Of a stretch of DNA of 64,000 nt, positions 1-11,163 are shown in pieces. The notes beneath the pieces are model-generated. The model had not been told where the DNA came from, did no database searches, and worked only from the letters and a program-made list of their open reading frames with translations. A program made the translations under genes and the position numbers. The stretch is from NCBI GenBank assembly GCA_964017185.1, contig OZ024872.1:41174188-41238187 (forward strand), written 5' to 3'. The first letter of the stretch is position 1. Each line of letters opens with the position of its first letter. This stretch comes from Rugalucina vietnamica (lineage: Eukaryota; Mollusca; Bivalvia; Lucinida; Lucinidae).

Positions 1-715
1 CGTCAGTTTGACTGATTCTGAATAAAATTGAAGCATGTTATTGCGTGTTCAATCAGGAAAACATGCCCATGCAATATACAGAGATTCTTAAAGTTGTTGA
101 AAATTAAAATTTCTGTAGAAAAAATTTGATATTTTTCTTATTTTTGCTCAAAACATAGATTGTGGGTACACGTTAGAACCGCCTCGTCGAGGCGGTTCTA
201 ACGAGTACCCACAATCTATGTTTTGAAGCAAAAATAAGAAAAATAGGTATACTCCTGTAAACCCCAGTTTTACTATAAAAAAGTGGGGTTGAAGGGGGTA
301 CTTATTTCATGGACATGTTTTCCTGATGTATTACAGTTGATATAAAAGTTTCCATCCTCGCAACTTATATAATTTACTTGAATACATTGTCCTGGATCCA
401 CATTTTCTCAAGCTAATTTTGTCCTATTATCTAAAACCACCTGACCTCTGATAATATACGTTCGCAGCAGTTGCCTCTCTACAGGAAAAACTGATCTCAT
501 CAGGATCTAGATATTAAATATAGAGGATCTTACACGAGTGGTCATAGCACGTTTTATTACATGACGTTATCCACTGGAAAAACATCGACTTCATATGATA
601 AGGTCCATTCAGGACTTGCAAAACATTTGAAAATCGGTCTCCAGATAATGTTTTTATGGCCAAAATAAATTTTGATTCCGGATTTTGTTTTGAAGGGGGA
701 TATTCCATGATCACG
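1..715. repeat. Diverged duplicate of the TMEM53-like gene's upstream flank
   Basis: Bases 1-51 and 328-about 640 align in the same order and orientation with 12,120-12,920 and 14,078-14,100, the flank immediately upstream of the minus-strand TMEM53-like gene. Shared landmarks include CTGAATAAAATTG, CCTCTGATAAT, CGCAGCAGTTG, GACGTTATCCACTGGAAAA and GGACTTGCAAAACATTTGAAA. Position 1 corresponds to a point about 20 bases upstream of the intact gene's ATG, so a paralogous coding region is probably cut off by the left edge. Each copy carries transposons the other lacks, which gives natural empty sites. A further patch, 1,495-1,650, resembles 14,285-14,420. Confidence 0.8.
52..327. mobile_element. 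Hairpin MITE, family A (copy 1)
   Basis: The ends are inverted repeats: ATCAGGAAAACATGCCCATG on the left, and its near complement ending in ATGTTTTCCTGAT on the right. The centre, about 136-240, is a near-perfect hairpin of roughly 50-bp arms with GTGGGTAC-CGTTAGAACCGCCTCG turning at a CGAGGCGG apex. A second small hairpin (CCCCAGTTTT/AGTGGGG) lies at 260-290. No coding capacity is seen. The paralogous flank near 12,185 lacks the element. Six other copies occur in the window. Confidence 0.85.
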
Positions 716-935
716 GAATTTCATATTATTTAAACCGTTTACTTGACCATGAAAGTTTGGTTTTAAAAATGTAAGTCATTTGTCTCATTTTATATAATGG
801 TTTTGAGCAATCCTTATAAAATAGCTAGAATTTTCAAATTTTATGGGAGATAATTAGTCTATTTGTCGATCTTTAAATCCTTATAAAAATTGTTTTAATC
901 AACAGATTCTTTCAAAGCTTTACATTTAGGGGAGC

Positions 936-1035
936 GCTGTGACCTAGTAGTTAATGCGTCAAACTCTGAATCGTAATTAAGACCCTAAATTCTAAATCCA
1001 CTCGTTGTGTCCTTGAGTAAGACACATTGACTTCT
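936..1035 (+). mobile_element. tRNA-derived SINE-like fragment
   Basis: GTGACCTAGTAGTTAATGCG resembles a polymerase III A box in a decayed tRNA-like head. It is followed by GTCCTTGAGTAAGACACA, similar to a conserved block in many invertebrate SINEs. The B box is degenerate. This is a call by pattern only. Confidence 0.45.
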
Positions 1036-1188
1036 TGTACAGTATATAGGTAAAAACAAGGTGGACAATCACGTGACTTAAAGCAATTATTGTATACTAG
1101 TATATATTCGACCAGAACCAGTCAGCAAATCAGCTATATAGTTTTCTGTAGGATCTCAGTTTTAATTTTTAATTCTTAAAACTGAATG

Positions 1189-1349
1189 AAATTTCACGGT
1201 GTAAAGTGCACATACCACAACCGGATTCATGTGTTAACCCCGAGGTTGCTCGGGGTAATCTATTAAACTATAACTCGCATTAAACTGTCTATTGTATAAT
1301 ATGTTAGAGGGAAGCATTCCGGGGTATGTGCACTTTACCCCATGAATTT
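1189..1349. mobile_element. Short foldback element
   Basis: An inverted repeat of about 28 bp bounds a 161-bp segment: GTAAAGTGCACATACC on the left and GGTATGTGCACTTTAC on the right. A small internal hairpin (CCCCGAGG/GCTCGGGG) follows the left arm. It is non-coding and MITE-like, and no target duplication could be fixed. Confidence 0.6.
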
Positions 1350-1884
1350 TAAGAAGTTTTAAGAAATCTATGGCCGACTTGCTTACTGGTTATGTCCGAA
1401 TACTACTGAGTGCTCAAAAATAAATTTTAGTCACGCGATTGTCTACTTTGATAAAGCGACGGCTCAGTCTAGACATCGACATGACTTAAATTTTTTTACT
1501 AGAACGGTAATCCACAATACAAACCAAGCTAAAACTTACATTTATATCATTTATCCGTAAACGAGCAATGTGTACTTTAGACTTATCTTTAGTGCATTAT
1601 GCTATGCAGTACACCATTACACAATACAATCAATTGCATGATATTGCATATAACAGTAAAACTATATACTTAAACGCAAAAGTTTCGCAACACTTATAAA
1701 ATGCAAATTTCTTCTTGTCGACTCAAAAATTTCTTTCGGTGATATTACGACTGGTAAGTCCTGTTCTTTGCCTTGCATGCAACATGAAAATCAGAACGCT
1801 GCGGCTTATATTTCTTCTGATACTCTGAGTCGATCAATTTCTGATAATCATGCCCTCACAGACATTTTATTTTTCAGACATAGC

Positions 1885-2055
1885 GATTTGTTTCATAAGT
1901 AATGGTATATAGCAGTACCAGTACTTGCAGCTAGGCCAAAGTTCATTGGGTATTTGCAGATTTGAACGGATTTCGCTAACTTTGTCAAACCTAATACATA
2001 GAACTATTCACTAATTGTAACATTTTAGATTTTGATCGATTAATTTATAAATAGA
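1885..2055. repeat. Inverted partner of 9,445-9,615
   Basis: This segment is the reverse complement, with scattered mismatches, of 9,445-9,615. Shared strings include GATTTGAACGGATTTCGCTAA, read as its complement there, GGGTATTTGCAG, and TAACATTTTAGATTTTGATCGAT. The pair is separated by about 7.4 kb and points in opposite directions. It may be the ends of a larger duplicated or inverted block. Confidence 0.7.
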
Positions 2056-2492
2056 CTAGTACAAGTAAGGATTGGCTAATAGACATTTCCAACTTAGTCT
2101 GAGATACGATATACGGTGTACGAGAAACTTTAATCGATTTCTGGGGGGTATCTCAAGGCTGTCCAACTTAGTTAACATTACAAACTTAGAGAAAACCCTA
2201 TACTTCTACTACCTTACACGATCAAAGGTGTTTGATAACTTTCGTAGCATGTTTTATAAGTTTTTCAGAAGGTATATGAAGTTTTTTAATTTAAAAATCG
2301 TACACAGATCTTATTTTAATCTTGTGCATCGATCACATACATGCTAAGGCCATGGTATGTTTTTAATTGTTTCCTGTCACAAATCACGCAAATCTATGCA
2401 CCTTGCAAGAAACAGACGTCTCAGGTGAAGCATTATGATTGTCTTAGCAATTCTGCTTCTTAGACATCGACTGCCTAGTGGTGGTCGTCGTC

Positions 2493-2511
2493 GGGGGGGG
2501 GGGGGGGGGGG
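2493..2511 (+). repeat. Poly-G tract
   Basis: An uninterrupted run of 19 G. Length is likely unstable and prone to sequencing error. Confidence 0.95.
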
Positions 2512-3190
2512 CACAGCAGTTCTCGATGTTTGATCGGAAAATGCCTTGTGAAACCATCGTGCCTGGAAGGTGACAATCACACCATTGAAATATGCTGGTT
2601 TATCAATTATCGACATTTTACTGGCGTCGCCAAATGGATTCGATCCCTATGTAGGTAATCAGAAGATTACGACGCTACTGATCGAATGAGTTATCCGGAA
2701 AGTTCTTTCTCAGTGCGGCGGTCATATACTAGTCATATATGCGTAGACAATGATATTCTGACACTGATGGAGTTAACACAAATGAGAAAAGTCGCATCCA
2801 AACTTTGAGAATTTTAGTGACAACTTTTATTCACTGAATCATTCTTGGTTATCCAGTTCGCAGAACAGTCAGCGGCGGAGCTCTACAAAGCAACAACAAC
2901 AACAATGGCACTATCAGGGATTTACAATTTTAAGTTTATTTTGAAAGAAATGTTTCCAGATTGCATAAAATTTTCACTGTCTTTGTTTATATCTACGTGT
3001 GTCCTACACCCGTCAATTCTTTTTGTCAGAAAGTGTTGTTTTCACATTCATAAAACATACCATCATGGCATTCGTGGGGGCACGTAATGAGAAACCCCTT
3101 CTTAAAAATGCTCTGTTCACTTCTACTGGAATGGTGCGATATCATGTTGGCATACATAATTCCACTGTTTCTAACATGTGCTAAAATAAC

Positions 3191-3429
3191 TGAGCCGCGA
3201 CGCGAGAAACCCGGTCTTCGGGGTTTCCGACCAGGTCTGACACAACTCGAGCTGTACAAGGACAGGCGATGACTAGAGACGGGAAATTTTAGATTATGAA
3301 AGTAGAGGAATTGTACTAGCGAATTGTAGCGAAAACAAAGCTGCTAATCAGCTTCGCAGCTGCTGTGAAGCTGCTCTGCGACTTTGTTTTCGCGTAGGCA
3401 AAAATCCGGTTTTCTCACGACGGGGCTCA
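3191..3429. mobile_element. MITE, family B (copy 1)
   Basis: Ends are TGAGCCGCGACGCGAGAAAC and its inverted counterpart ending ACGGGGCTCA. Two inner inverted blocks, GCGAAAACAAAG and CTTTGTTTTCGC, flank a central hairpin built on CAGCTTCGCAGC. The copy is about 239 bp and non-coding. Eleven copies are present in the window, clustered around the spectrin gene. Confidence 0.8.
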
Positions 3430-4699
3430 TTATTAAAACAGGCAGGCACATCGTCGTCTTACCTTAGAGACTTACACCAAGAGATTGCACAATTTGGCGG
3501 GACTTTCCCTATACTTCATGTTGTATTTTTACTAGATGCTGCCAACTGATAAGCCGTAAGTCCTCTAGGTAGTCTGTAAAAACTGGCTTGTACCCACATA
3601 TGTACCTTATCTGTTGATACAAGAAATGAAAATATGGTTTGATGCCTTGCGTCCATGGAAAAAAAATGTTGAAGTAATGTCGGTCGTTTATATCTACCAC
3701 ATCATTTATGGTAAAGCCATCTGAATTCTGGTCAGTCTCTTGCGCCTGGTCTTCTTCTGTTGAGCCATGACAAAACAGTACAATGTAACGCGCATGCGTA
3801 AGCAAAGCATAATATATCGGATAATAAATCAATTTATGGTCTTCGTCGTGCGTTAAATATATAACAAAATCAACTGTCATGTTGATTTGTTAACTAAGAT
3901 AATAATGATAAAAATATGCATGTACATATGCTTACACGAATCTTTGCTTGTTGTACATACTCTACCTTGATATTGAGTATAATATTAAGTTTCAAACAAT
4001 ACTGGGACCTAGAAAAGTCCTAACTTAGTGCAAGACATATTCCAAGGACCGGCGTTTATGCGTTGTCGGTAAAACACGAATAAGCAATGGCGAAAAAGTT
4101 ACTCGCTATCGTCATTTTGCTAGCAAGTAGGAAATGTCTAGTGACGCATGCGAAGGTGTGCATCTGTACAAGTTCTCAAACCCGATATATTGCGTCCACC
4201 CCCACCCCGGGCGACCACCATCCAAGGGCCGCTGAAAAGATGTGGGAGAATACATTTGTTATGATCTCGCCGACGCATACAAATGCCATAATCTTATTTC
4301 CTAAGACAGCACGGCGCCTCAATAAGCGATTTACCGATAGATCCCGTGTATATACATGAACATGTTTGTATACAATGTCTTCACCTATTAGCTTACATGT
4401 TGTCCTTGACAATGTCCCTCAAAAAAATTATCCGATTGTCAAACTCCCATATCAATATCGGATTAAGTTGGAAATGTCTATTAGTAAACTAACGGTGGCG
4501 GACACAAATTATACTTTTAAATCCTATAATATCACGAAAATTTGCTGCACAGTAGCAGTTTTGAAGCTAGATCCACCCAGCTTAGTCGGGCAGTCAAGCG
4601 AAACATTGACGTCATTTCCACTGTTATGAACTATGTACTTTTTCGTACGTTTGTATGTGCTAAAACTGACAGTGTGTTCGTTATAAATACCAGACGTCT

Positions 4700-4800
4700 T
4701 TAACAAATTCCATGGCCTGGTGGTTAATGCACTTGACTACCACCCGGGCGACCTCGGATTGAGTCTCCACTCTGTCACTTTTTTTTCTTTTAGCACAGCT
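4700..4800 (+). mobile_element. tRNA-derived SINE head
   Basis: GGCCTGGTGGTTAATGCACT matches a polymerase III A box in a tRNA-like head. GACCTCGGATTGAGTCTCC matches a degenerate B box about 35 bases on, and a T-rich stretch follows. A functional tRNA is excluded because no acceptor stem can be drawn. Confidence 0.6.
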
Positions 4801-4825
4801 TTTCGTTAAACAAGTGTATTGAAAC

Positions 4826-5078
4826 ATCACGGAAACATGTCCGTGTAATGTTAAACCCTTATATACCAATTTTACATGGCAAAACTGGGGTTTGCAGGGG
4901 TATACCTAATTTTCTTATTTTTACCCCGGGTACTCGTTAGAGGCGGTTCTAACGTGTACCCACAATCTATGCTTTGAACAAAATAAAGAAAAATATATTT
5001 AAAAAATCAGCTAAAAAAATTCAATTTTTAAAGCTCAAAAATTATCTGTTTATTGCATGGGCAAGTTTTCATAATGAA
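4826..5078. mobile_element. Hairpin MITE, family A (copy 2, reversed)
   Basis: This is the same element as 52-327 in the opposite orientation. The left end reads CACGGAAACATGTCCGTG and the right end GCATGGGCAAGTTTTC. The central hairpin keeps GGGTACTCGTTAGA and TCTAACGTGTACCC but has lost part of one arm. Both ends have drifted. Confidence 0.75.
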
Positions 5079-5338
5079 TCCGCTATTTTTTGTTTTATTG
5101 TACATGCCTTCCTTTTTAGCTCGACTGTCTTTTGAATATGTATATGAATCAAGTTGATCCTTTGCATGTTGGTAGATGTTTGTGTGAAGTTTAATGCTGC
5201 ACCATCACGACCTGCATAAGTGACCTCCAGGTCATGGTCATGGTTCATAGATTAATATAATATCAAAGCAGAACTCAGGCGAGCTACGCTGTCCTGCGGC
5301 ATCTCTTATTTTTTATATGCAGGTGACAAAAGTCCAAA

Positions 5339-5340
<2 letters not shown>

Positions 5341-5388
<48 letters not shown>
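5341..5388. repeat. Poly-T tract
   Basis: An uninterrupted run of about 48 T. A comparable T-rich tract lies at 6,707-6,758 and an A tract at 10,600-10,631. Confidence 0.9.
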
Positions 5389-5390
<2 letters not shown>

Positions 5391-6726
5391 TATTATTTAT
5401 TTTCCTTAAAACAACAATCACACTCTTGCGTTTGAGGCAGGCGTGTACCGGACGTATGGCGTGTGAGTCAGGCGTGTGCCGGATGTAAAAATGAATGTCA
5501 ACACGCTGACAATTTAGGAGTACATTTCTGTTACGTCTCAGAAACGTCCAAACCATTATCTCAGAAACTGGGAACGCGCATACATGAAGCATACACTGAC
5601 GTGCCTAATGCTTGCACCGAATGCGTTCAATGTGTATTTAACGCACCTGTATAAGACAAACGTTTGAGATACGCAGGGTTTTTCAAGTTTTAAGCATGCT
5701 TGTTTTAGGCATATAAGAATTTCATGGGATGTAAGCTGCACTTTGATTCGTTTCTGTTCAAGCATGATAAACCGTGGTTAATGTATGTTAAGAAGTTAGA
5801 GGTCAGAAAAAATACCATGTCAATTCAATAGCAGGTGTAAAACAGAAGTTGCCAAAAGAAGTGTATTAAATCGGCTGTGGTTGGCTCTATGCAATGTCTC
5901 TGTCTGTGTCGCACGTTCAATTTGTCAAGTTTGTTTATACGATCTACAGAAACGACTTGTTATTTTTCTTACCCCTTACATGGCAAAAAAGCATGTAGCA
6001 CGGGGTTGTTTGCTTTTATAGAATCAAATAAAAGTATAAGTTATCCCAAACTTTCGTGAGAATGAAATTCTAATGTGTAATGAAAGGTTTGCAATGAAAT
6101 GAACTTGATGATGAGAGACAGAGTTTCAAAACAGCAGATGGTTATAGCCTTTTTACTTTTCCTTAAGTATATAAAGTTATCATGTTGAATTATATTTATT
6201 ATGCATAATATTCTCACATCGTGCTCGTTGTGTGCTCGGAACATACAGTGAAGAAAACAATAGCACCCCGCATGCACTAGCCAGATAAATTCGCCAAATG
6301 TCGTTGACAATGGAGCGATGATCAGTTCATTCGAACTTCCTCGATCAGTTAAGGAATACGGCATACAGTTATGTACGAAATTACAACATTATTAGAGACA
6401 GATGTAAACGAAGAAAAGCAGTGAATAAAAAACTGTTGGCTTTGATGCTTTTGTTTCATAAAGTGTAATATAGGGTGTATAAAAATGTAAATTTTATTTT
6501 TTGACAGTCCAACGGTTTTTTAGGAATGTCACTAGTTCCAATAACGTCAGCGTCAGGTCACATTGGGCGTAACTTTTTTGCCTGACGTAGTAAAATTCAG
6601 ACAATCAGGGGCCTAAGTCTGTTTTCAGATCGAGGAGATACGACAAATACATGTACACAAATGTATCTCTGATAATAATATACGAAACATCAATTTTTCA
6701 AATAGATTTTTTTTTTTTTTTTTTTT

Positions 6727-6759
<33 letters not shown>

Positions 6760-7629
6760 TCGTTTTTGTATTTATGTCTAACGCCTAACGCCCCTTTAAA
6801 CAATTGTTCAGTTATGTCGAGACGGAAGACCGCTTCCTGGGTACTAACCAATACTATAGAGTGTTGCCTGCTGTGACACAACACGCTGCCCCTAGTACGA
6901 CATATATACTGAACAAAATTGAAAACGCTACGTTTATTTTGTTTCAAGTTGTACATTGACATCGTGTGGCGGTTTAAAAATCAATGATAATTTTTATAAT
7001 ACACCTGTTACACATCATTGGTAATGCGACGCATACATGTACGTAAAAACTCGAGAACATTACGCTTAACAAATTTTGTTGTGACGGTCTGATTTTCCAC
7101 AAATATTGGTGGAATAACCATGACTGTTTATAAGACCACTTAGATTTAAGACGCTTGACACAACTTAACCTTAATTCAAAATATAGGGACTGCCAAAGAA
7201 AATACCACCTGTTATGGATGTTTTGCAATCAAATGAAACAAGGGGCAAATACTATGTGTAGTGTTTTCACATTTGTTCAGTACTGATAAAATCGCGAAAA
7301 TAATTATAAAATTTAAGTTATTCTCTTTGGCTTCACGGCCAAAATTGTAGAGTCACTGAAGAGGCTTAAGTAGCCGAAACCGCGGTATTGCCCATCCCCT
7401 TTCTCATTAATATGTTCACCTCGGTTTTATATTTTATTATATACCAAAATTCTAAAACAGGTAAGATAAGCTGACAATACGGATTCGCTTTCCAGTTTGG
7501 GCCTTTGAATGTGTATTATTATCATTTGGGTGAATCCATCTTAATTTTTAAAATTTTAAGGCGCGATTTTTTTTTTCATTTTCCGACTAAATTCCTTTTC
7601 TGAAAAGAGAATGAATAAAAGAGTGAATA

Positions 7630-7740
7630 ACAAAAAAGAAAAAAAACATTCGTCTGACATTGGGATTGAACCCACAACCTGAGGATTGCAAAGTAAAGAG
7701 AGTGTGCTAACCACTAGACTAGGGAGACTGTTTTCTTTAT
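7630..7740 (-). mobile_element. tRNA-derived SINE
   Basis: On the minus strand CTAGTGGTTAGCACACTCTC is a good A box. GGTTGTGGGTTCAATCCCAA is a good B box some 30 bases downstream. The spacing and flanks fit a SINE head and not a functional tRNA. Confidence 0.65.
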
Positions 7741-8204
7741 TGTCATAACCTAAGATAAATGTATATTCGATACACATTTGTGTAAAGTCACACAAACCGT
7801 ACATTATTCCGTACAGTAAGTTTTAGTTACTACACTATAATAGTTTCAGTGTTACTTGTACTTGTCTAGTAGCAACATATTAAAATTACAAGCAAAATAT
7901 CATAACTTCTTAGATACAAATATCAATGTTAACATTGATTTCATACACTTCAAGAAAGTTTTAACCAAAAACAGATTATATTGTTAAATTGGAATATCAC
8001 CCGGCACACTGCATGTATCATAATATTTGTTCTACCCTGTGTATATTCAAGGTTATTGAAGCTTGAAATATTGCATCCTACAAGCCATGGTACACCATAT
8101 CATACAATCAGTCAGCGTTTGAAACATAATAACACATACAATCGGTTGTTATTCAGTTTTTTGTCCCTTTCAAGATTATTTCAGCTCATATGAGACGGGC
8201 CAAT

Positions 8205-8385
8205 CAGTAGGTGGGCAAAAACGGGAGAACCCCGAGGAAAACCAGCTGGCACACCCGCAAGCAGAACTTGGCTTGTCTCACATGTGGCCAGAGAGGGGCT
8301 CGGACCCACACTTGACACAGCGGTGAGATGATCGAGTGATTAAGAAACAGCGCTCTTAACCGCTCGGCCACGGGGCCGCTATGTA
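8205..8385 (-). mobile_element. tRNA-derived SINE with conserved tail
   Basis: On the minus strand GGCCGAGCGGTTAAGAGCGC is an A box of Ser/Leu tRNA type, and GTGGGTCCGAGCCCC is the B box. A tail with GGTTTTCCTCGGGGTTCTCC follows. A related tail occurs in the SINE at 46,690-46,865. Confidence 0.7.
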
Positions 8386-8683
8386 AATATTTGATCCCAA
8401 GGAAGCCGTTCGAAAAGTTACTGGGACACAAAATGACGAAAAGACAGTCCAAACAAGGTAAGGCAGTCTTGTAAGATGCAAGATTTCAAGCTTCGATAAC
8501 CTCGACTGTACACAGAGTATACCAAATATTATTTATAATGCAACAACCCTACAGATCGGCATAATAAAGGGGCTTCATAAATAGAAGCTTTATTTAGCTA
8601 CTGACCGAATAAAGGCCATCTCTACTGACTAAATAAAGACCGCATTGCAATTTTGTTTAACGCATTAAAAAGAAGCGCGCCAG

Positions 8684-8716
8684 TGACGTCAAATTTAGTC
8701 ACGTTTTGTGACGTCA
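8684..8716. promoter_or_regulatory. Two consensus CRE palindromes
   Basis: TGACGTCA occurs at 8,684-8,691 and again at 8,709-8,716, centres 25 bases apart. This is the full CREB/ATF consensus. No gene start is visible next to it, so any role is unproven. Confidence 0.35.
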
Positions 8717-8926
8717 ATCTCCGCCATTGTTATGCAACGTTACGTAGATGAAACAATGGACAAGCAAAATTTAAATTATCAATAAAATCTACTGCTATGA
8801 TGGCGAATTTTGAGGAGTCGTTTTCTGCGGAGTGATTGCTGAGCTGTTGACTAAATAAACAAAATGGCGGAAAGCAAGTTTTTCGCGAAATTTGTCGGCT
8901 TTCGTTGCATTATAAAGTGAATAACT

Positions 8927-9289
8927 ACCACGTGACCAAAAATAAACCGATTTATCAGGCTCGGACCGTAAGCAGATGAAAGGGCTCGCTGAAAGCTCGC
9001 CGTTTCATCTGCTTACTAATCCTCACGTTATAAATCGGTTTATTCTTGGTCACGGGGTAGTTATTTACTATGTAAGTTGTAGTCTATTGCATGATCTGTA
9101 ATTTTAATGGAATAATAATTAAAATTACAGATCATGCAAAAGACTACAACTTACATAGTAAATAACTACCCCGTGACCAAGAATAAACCGATTTATCAGG
9201 CTCGGACCGTAAGCAGATGAAAGGGCTCGCTGAAAGCTCGCCGTTTCCTCACGTGATAAATCGGTTTATTCTTGGTCACGGGGTAGTAA
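8927..9289. repeat. Two tandem hairpin units
   Basis: Each unit has the arms GTGACCAAGAATAAACCGAT and its complement, flanking GCTCGCTGAAAGCTCGC. Unit one is 8,927-9,065 and unit two 9,164-9,289. Between and after them, ACTTACATAGTAAATAACTA and its complement form an outer palindrome. The arrangement suggests one foldback element that duplicated in place. Confidence 0.75.
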
Positions 9290-9960
9290 TTTACTATGTA
9301 AGTTGTAGTCTATTGCATGATCTGTAATTTTAATGGAATAATAATTTTTTAGTTCAAACCTCCTTGTAGTGAGAGAAATCAATGTTAACATTGATATCTG
9401 TGTTACGTAAGTTATGTTATTTCGTTAATAATATTTTTTGTGTTATTATCTATTTTATAAATCGATCAAAATCTAAAATGTTACAATCAGTTAATATGTC
9501 TATGTATTAGGATTGACTTAGCGAAATCCGTTCAAATCTGCAAATACCCAATGAAATTTGGCCATGCTTCAGGTACTGGTACTGCTATGCCATTACTTAT
9601 GAAACAAATCGTTAAGTACTAAACTTCTGGAACGAACCTGTACCTTTTAGGCAGATGAGCGCTGTCGAGCTTGCTTAGCTGAAAAAGGACTAACACAATA
9701 TTATAAATACACGCCCCGGAGAAAAAAAATCAATAATCCAAGGGGTCTTTGGTTACCGATAGATAATGCAAAATTGTTGAATCAGGGAGCGGAGAACCCA
9801 CTCCTTCACATGTGAAATGTAGACCATTTTGGTACGTAGTCTGGTATTTTCCCACTAGACAGCTAGATACACTCGACGGTAACAATTATGTTAAGTTTAT
9901 CAACAAAAATATAGATCTAGCGTAAGGTTTACCATGTATGTTTGCAGATTAAAAGAATCT

Positions 9961-10102
9961 ATGATGGGGTTGAGGCCGAGACAAGGAAATCTCAGATAAG
10001 CTTCAGATTATTCAAGTCTCACCCGAGGCTCTGCCTCGGATGAGACTTGAATAATCTGAAAACGAGCCTGAGATTTCTGTGTTGAGGCCTCAACACCATC
10101 AT
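9961..10102. mobile_element. Hairpin MITE
   Basis: The ends ATGATGGGGTTGAGGCC and GGCCTCAACACCATCAT are inverted. The centre is a strong hairpin (AGATTATTCAAGTCTCA with its complement around CGAGGCTCTGCCTCG). It is 142 bp and non-coding. Confidence 0.7.
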
Positions 10103-10597
10103 TGATTATTTTTCTCACCCGTCACTTAGATAGGCTACAAGTGCTGTTCAGGCAGCCATTTTGTTTTACATGAAACAATATGCAAATTAACTAAAGAAAA
10201 AATAAAAACAATTTTGTATATGCAATAACCTTAAAAAAAGATTCAATCAGCATTTTGTTTTGTGGATGAAATTCTCGGCAAAATTAAATTTTGAGATTTT
10301 TATCAAAGCAGCAGACTACAATTACTCCTGTAAACTTCCTGAAATTAACATCTCCAAGTTTAGGAAAAAAAAAACCCGACCGACCCTGTCAAAAACTCCC
10401 CGACTCTAATATTTTATTCCTGTTTTCCGAAAATAAAAACTCGAAAATCGAAAAAAGATCGTGTTTTTCAAGTACCGGACCGGCAAATGAATAAAAAAAT
10501 AAACTAAGAAGCTGTGCATGTGCACTGGAGGAGAAAACAGTTTAATTCTGATTAAACTGTATATCTCTGTTCAGGTATTTTACATGGTAAGGCTTCC

Positions 10598-10635
<38 letters not shown>

Positions 10636-11100
10636 GACCTATCGACCCATTTTTTTTTTCTGGCATGTTACCGGGAACATTCTTATTATTTTTTTTTGGC
10701 CTTATTTTTGTCACTGACAGTTGACACCTGGCTTATCATTTCCTTATATGGAAGTACACATGAAGATGTACATTTCTATTGGCTAAATACAGAAATGATT
10801 GGCATTTTGAGACAGCTGAAATCTACTAGTTCTGAGACAGAAATATCTCAGACAGGCCCATAAAGAGATATGCTCGTCTGATGGGTGAGAGAAGGCAGTG
10901 TGCCTTTAGTTCATATAACGATATGTAAAAGAATATTTTCAGTTGATAGCATTTTAATTACTGTTTGACAGACATCTGACCTTTTATATAGAAAGTCTAC
11001 AAACTTAAATCTCAACCCACGTAGATGGAAATTTCCGATTTAAATAACCAAAGACTGCAATTTATGCTTGTTCATAAATGTTAAAATGCCAACAATTTGT

Positions 11101-11106
11101 TTTATT
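11101..11106 (-). terminator. Polyadenylation signal of TMEM53-like gene
   Basis: The plus-strand TTTATT reads AATAAA on the coding strand, about 58 bases beyond the stop codon at 11,164. It is the nearest canonical signal and is well placed for a short 3' UTR. Confidence 0.55.
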
Positions 11107-11163
11107 TTAACATTTAAAAACAGGATAAATTTTAGTCTCAGCTGAGTTGAGCATGAAATATCG

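Larger units (their letters stand above)
7920..9397. mobile_element. Foldback-bounded composite element
   Basis: A 23-bp inverted repeat marks both ends: ATATCAATGTTAACATTGAT runs inward from 7,920 and its complement ends at 9,397. Each end is itself a palindrome (ATCAATGTTAACATTGAT). Inside lie a SINE (8,205-8,385), two TGACGTCA sites and two tandem copies of a hairpin unit (8,927-9,065 and 9,164-9,289). No transposase is visible. The boundaries rest on the inverted repeat alone. Confidence 0.5.

Noticed and set aside
3509..3880. 123-residue minus-strand frame beginning MTVDFVIYLTHDEDHK
   Set aside because: No family recognised, no splice or promoter context, and no paralogue in the window. 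It could be a real exon but cannot be supported.
7630..7740. Possible functional tRNA gene on the minus strand
   Set aside because: A and B boxes are good but no acceptor stem or anticodon arm can be drawn. It fits a SINE head. The same reasoning applies at 4,700, 8,300, 46,800 and 56,280.
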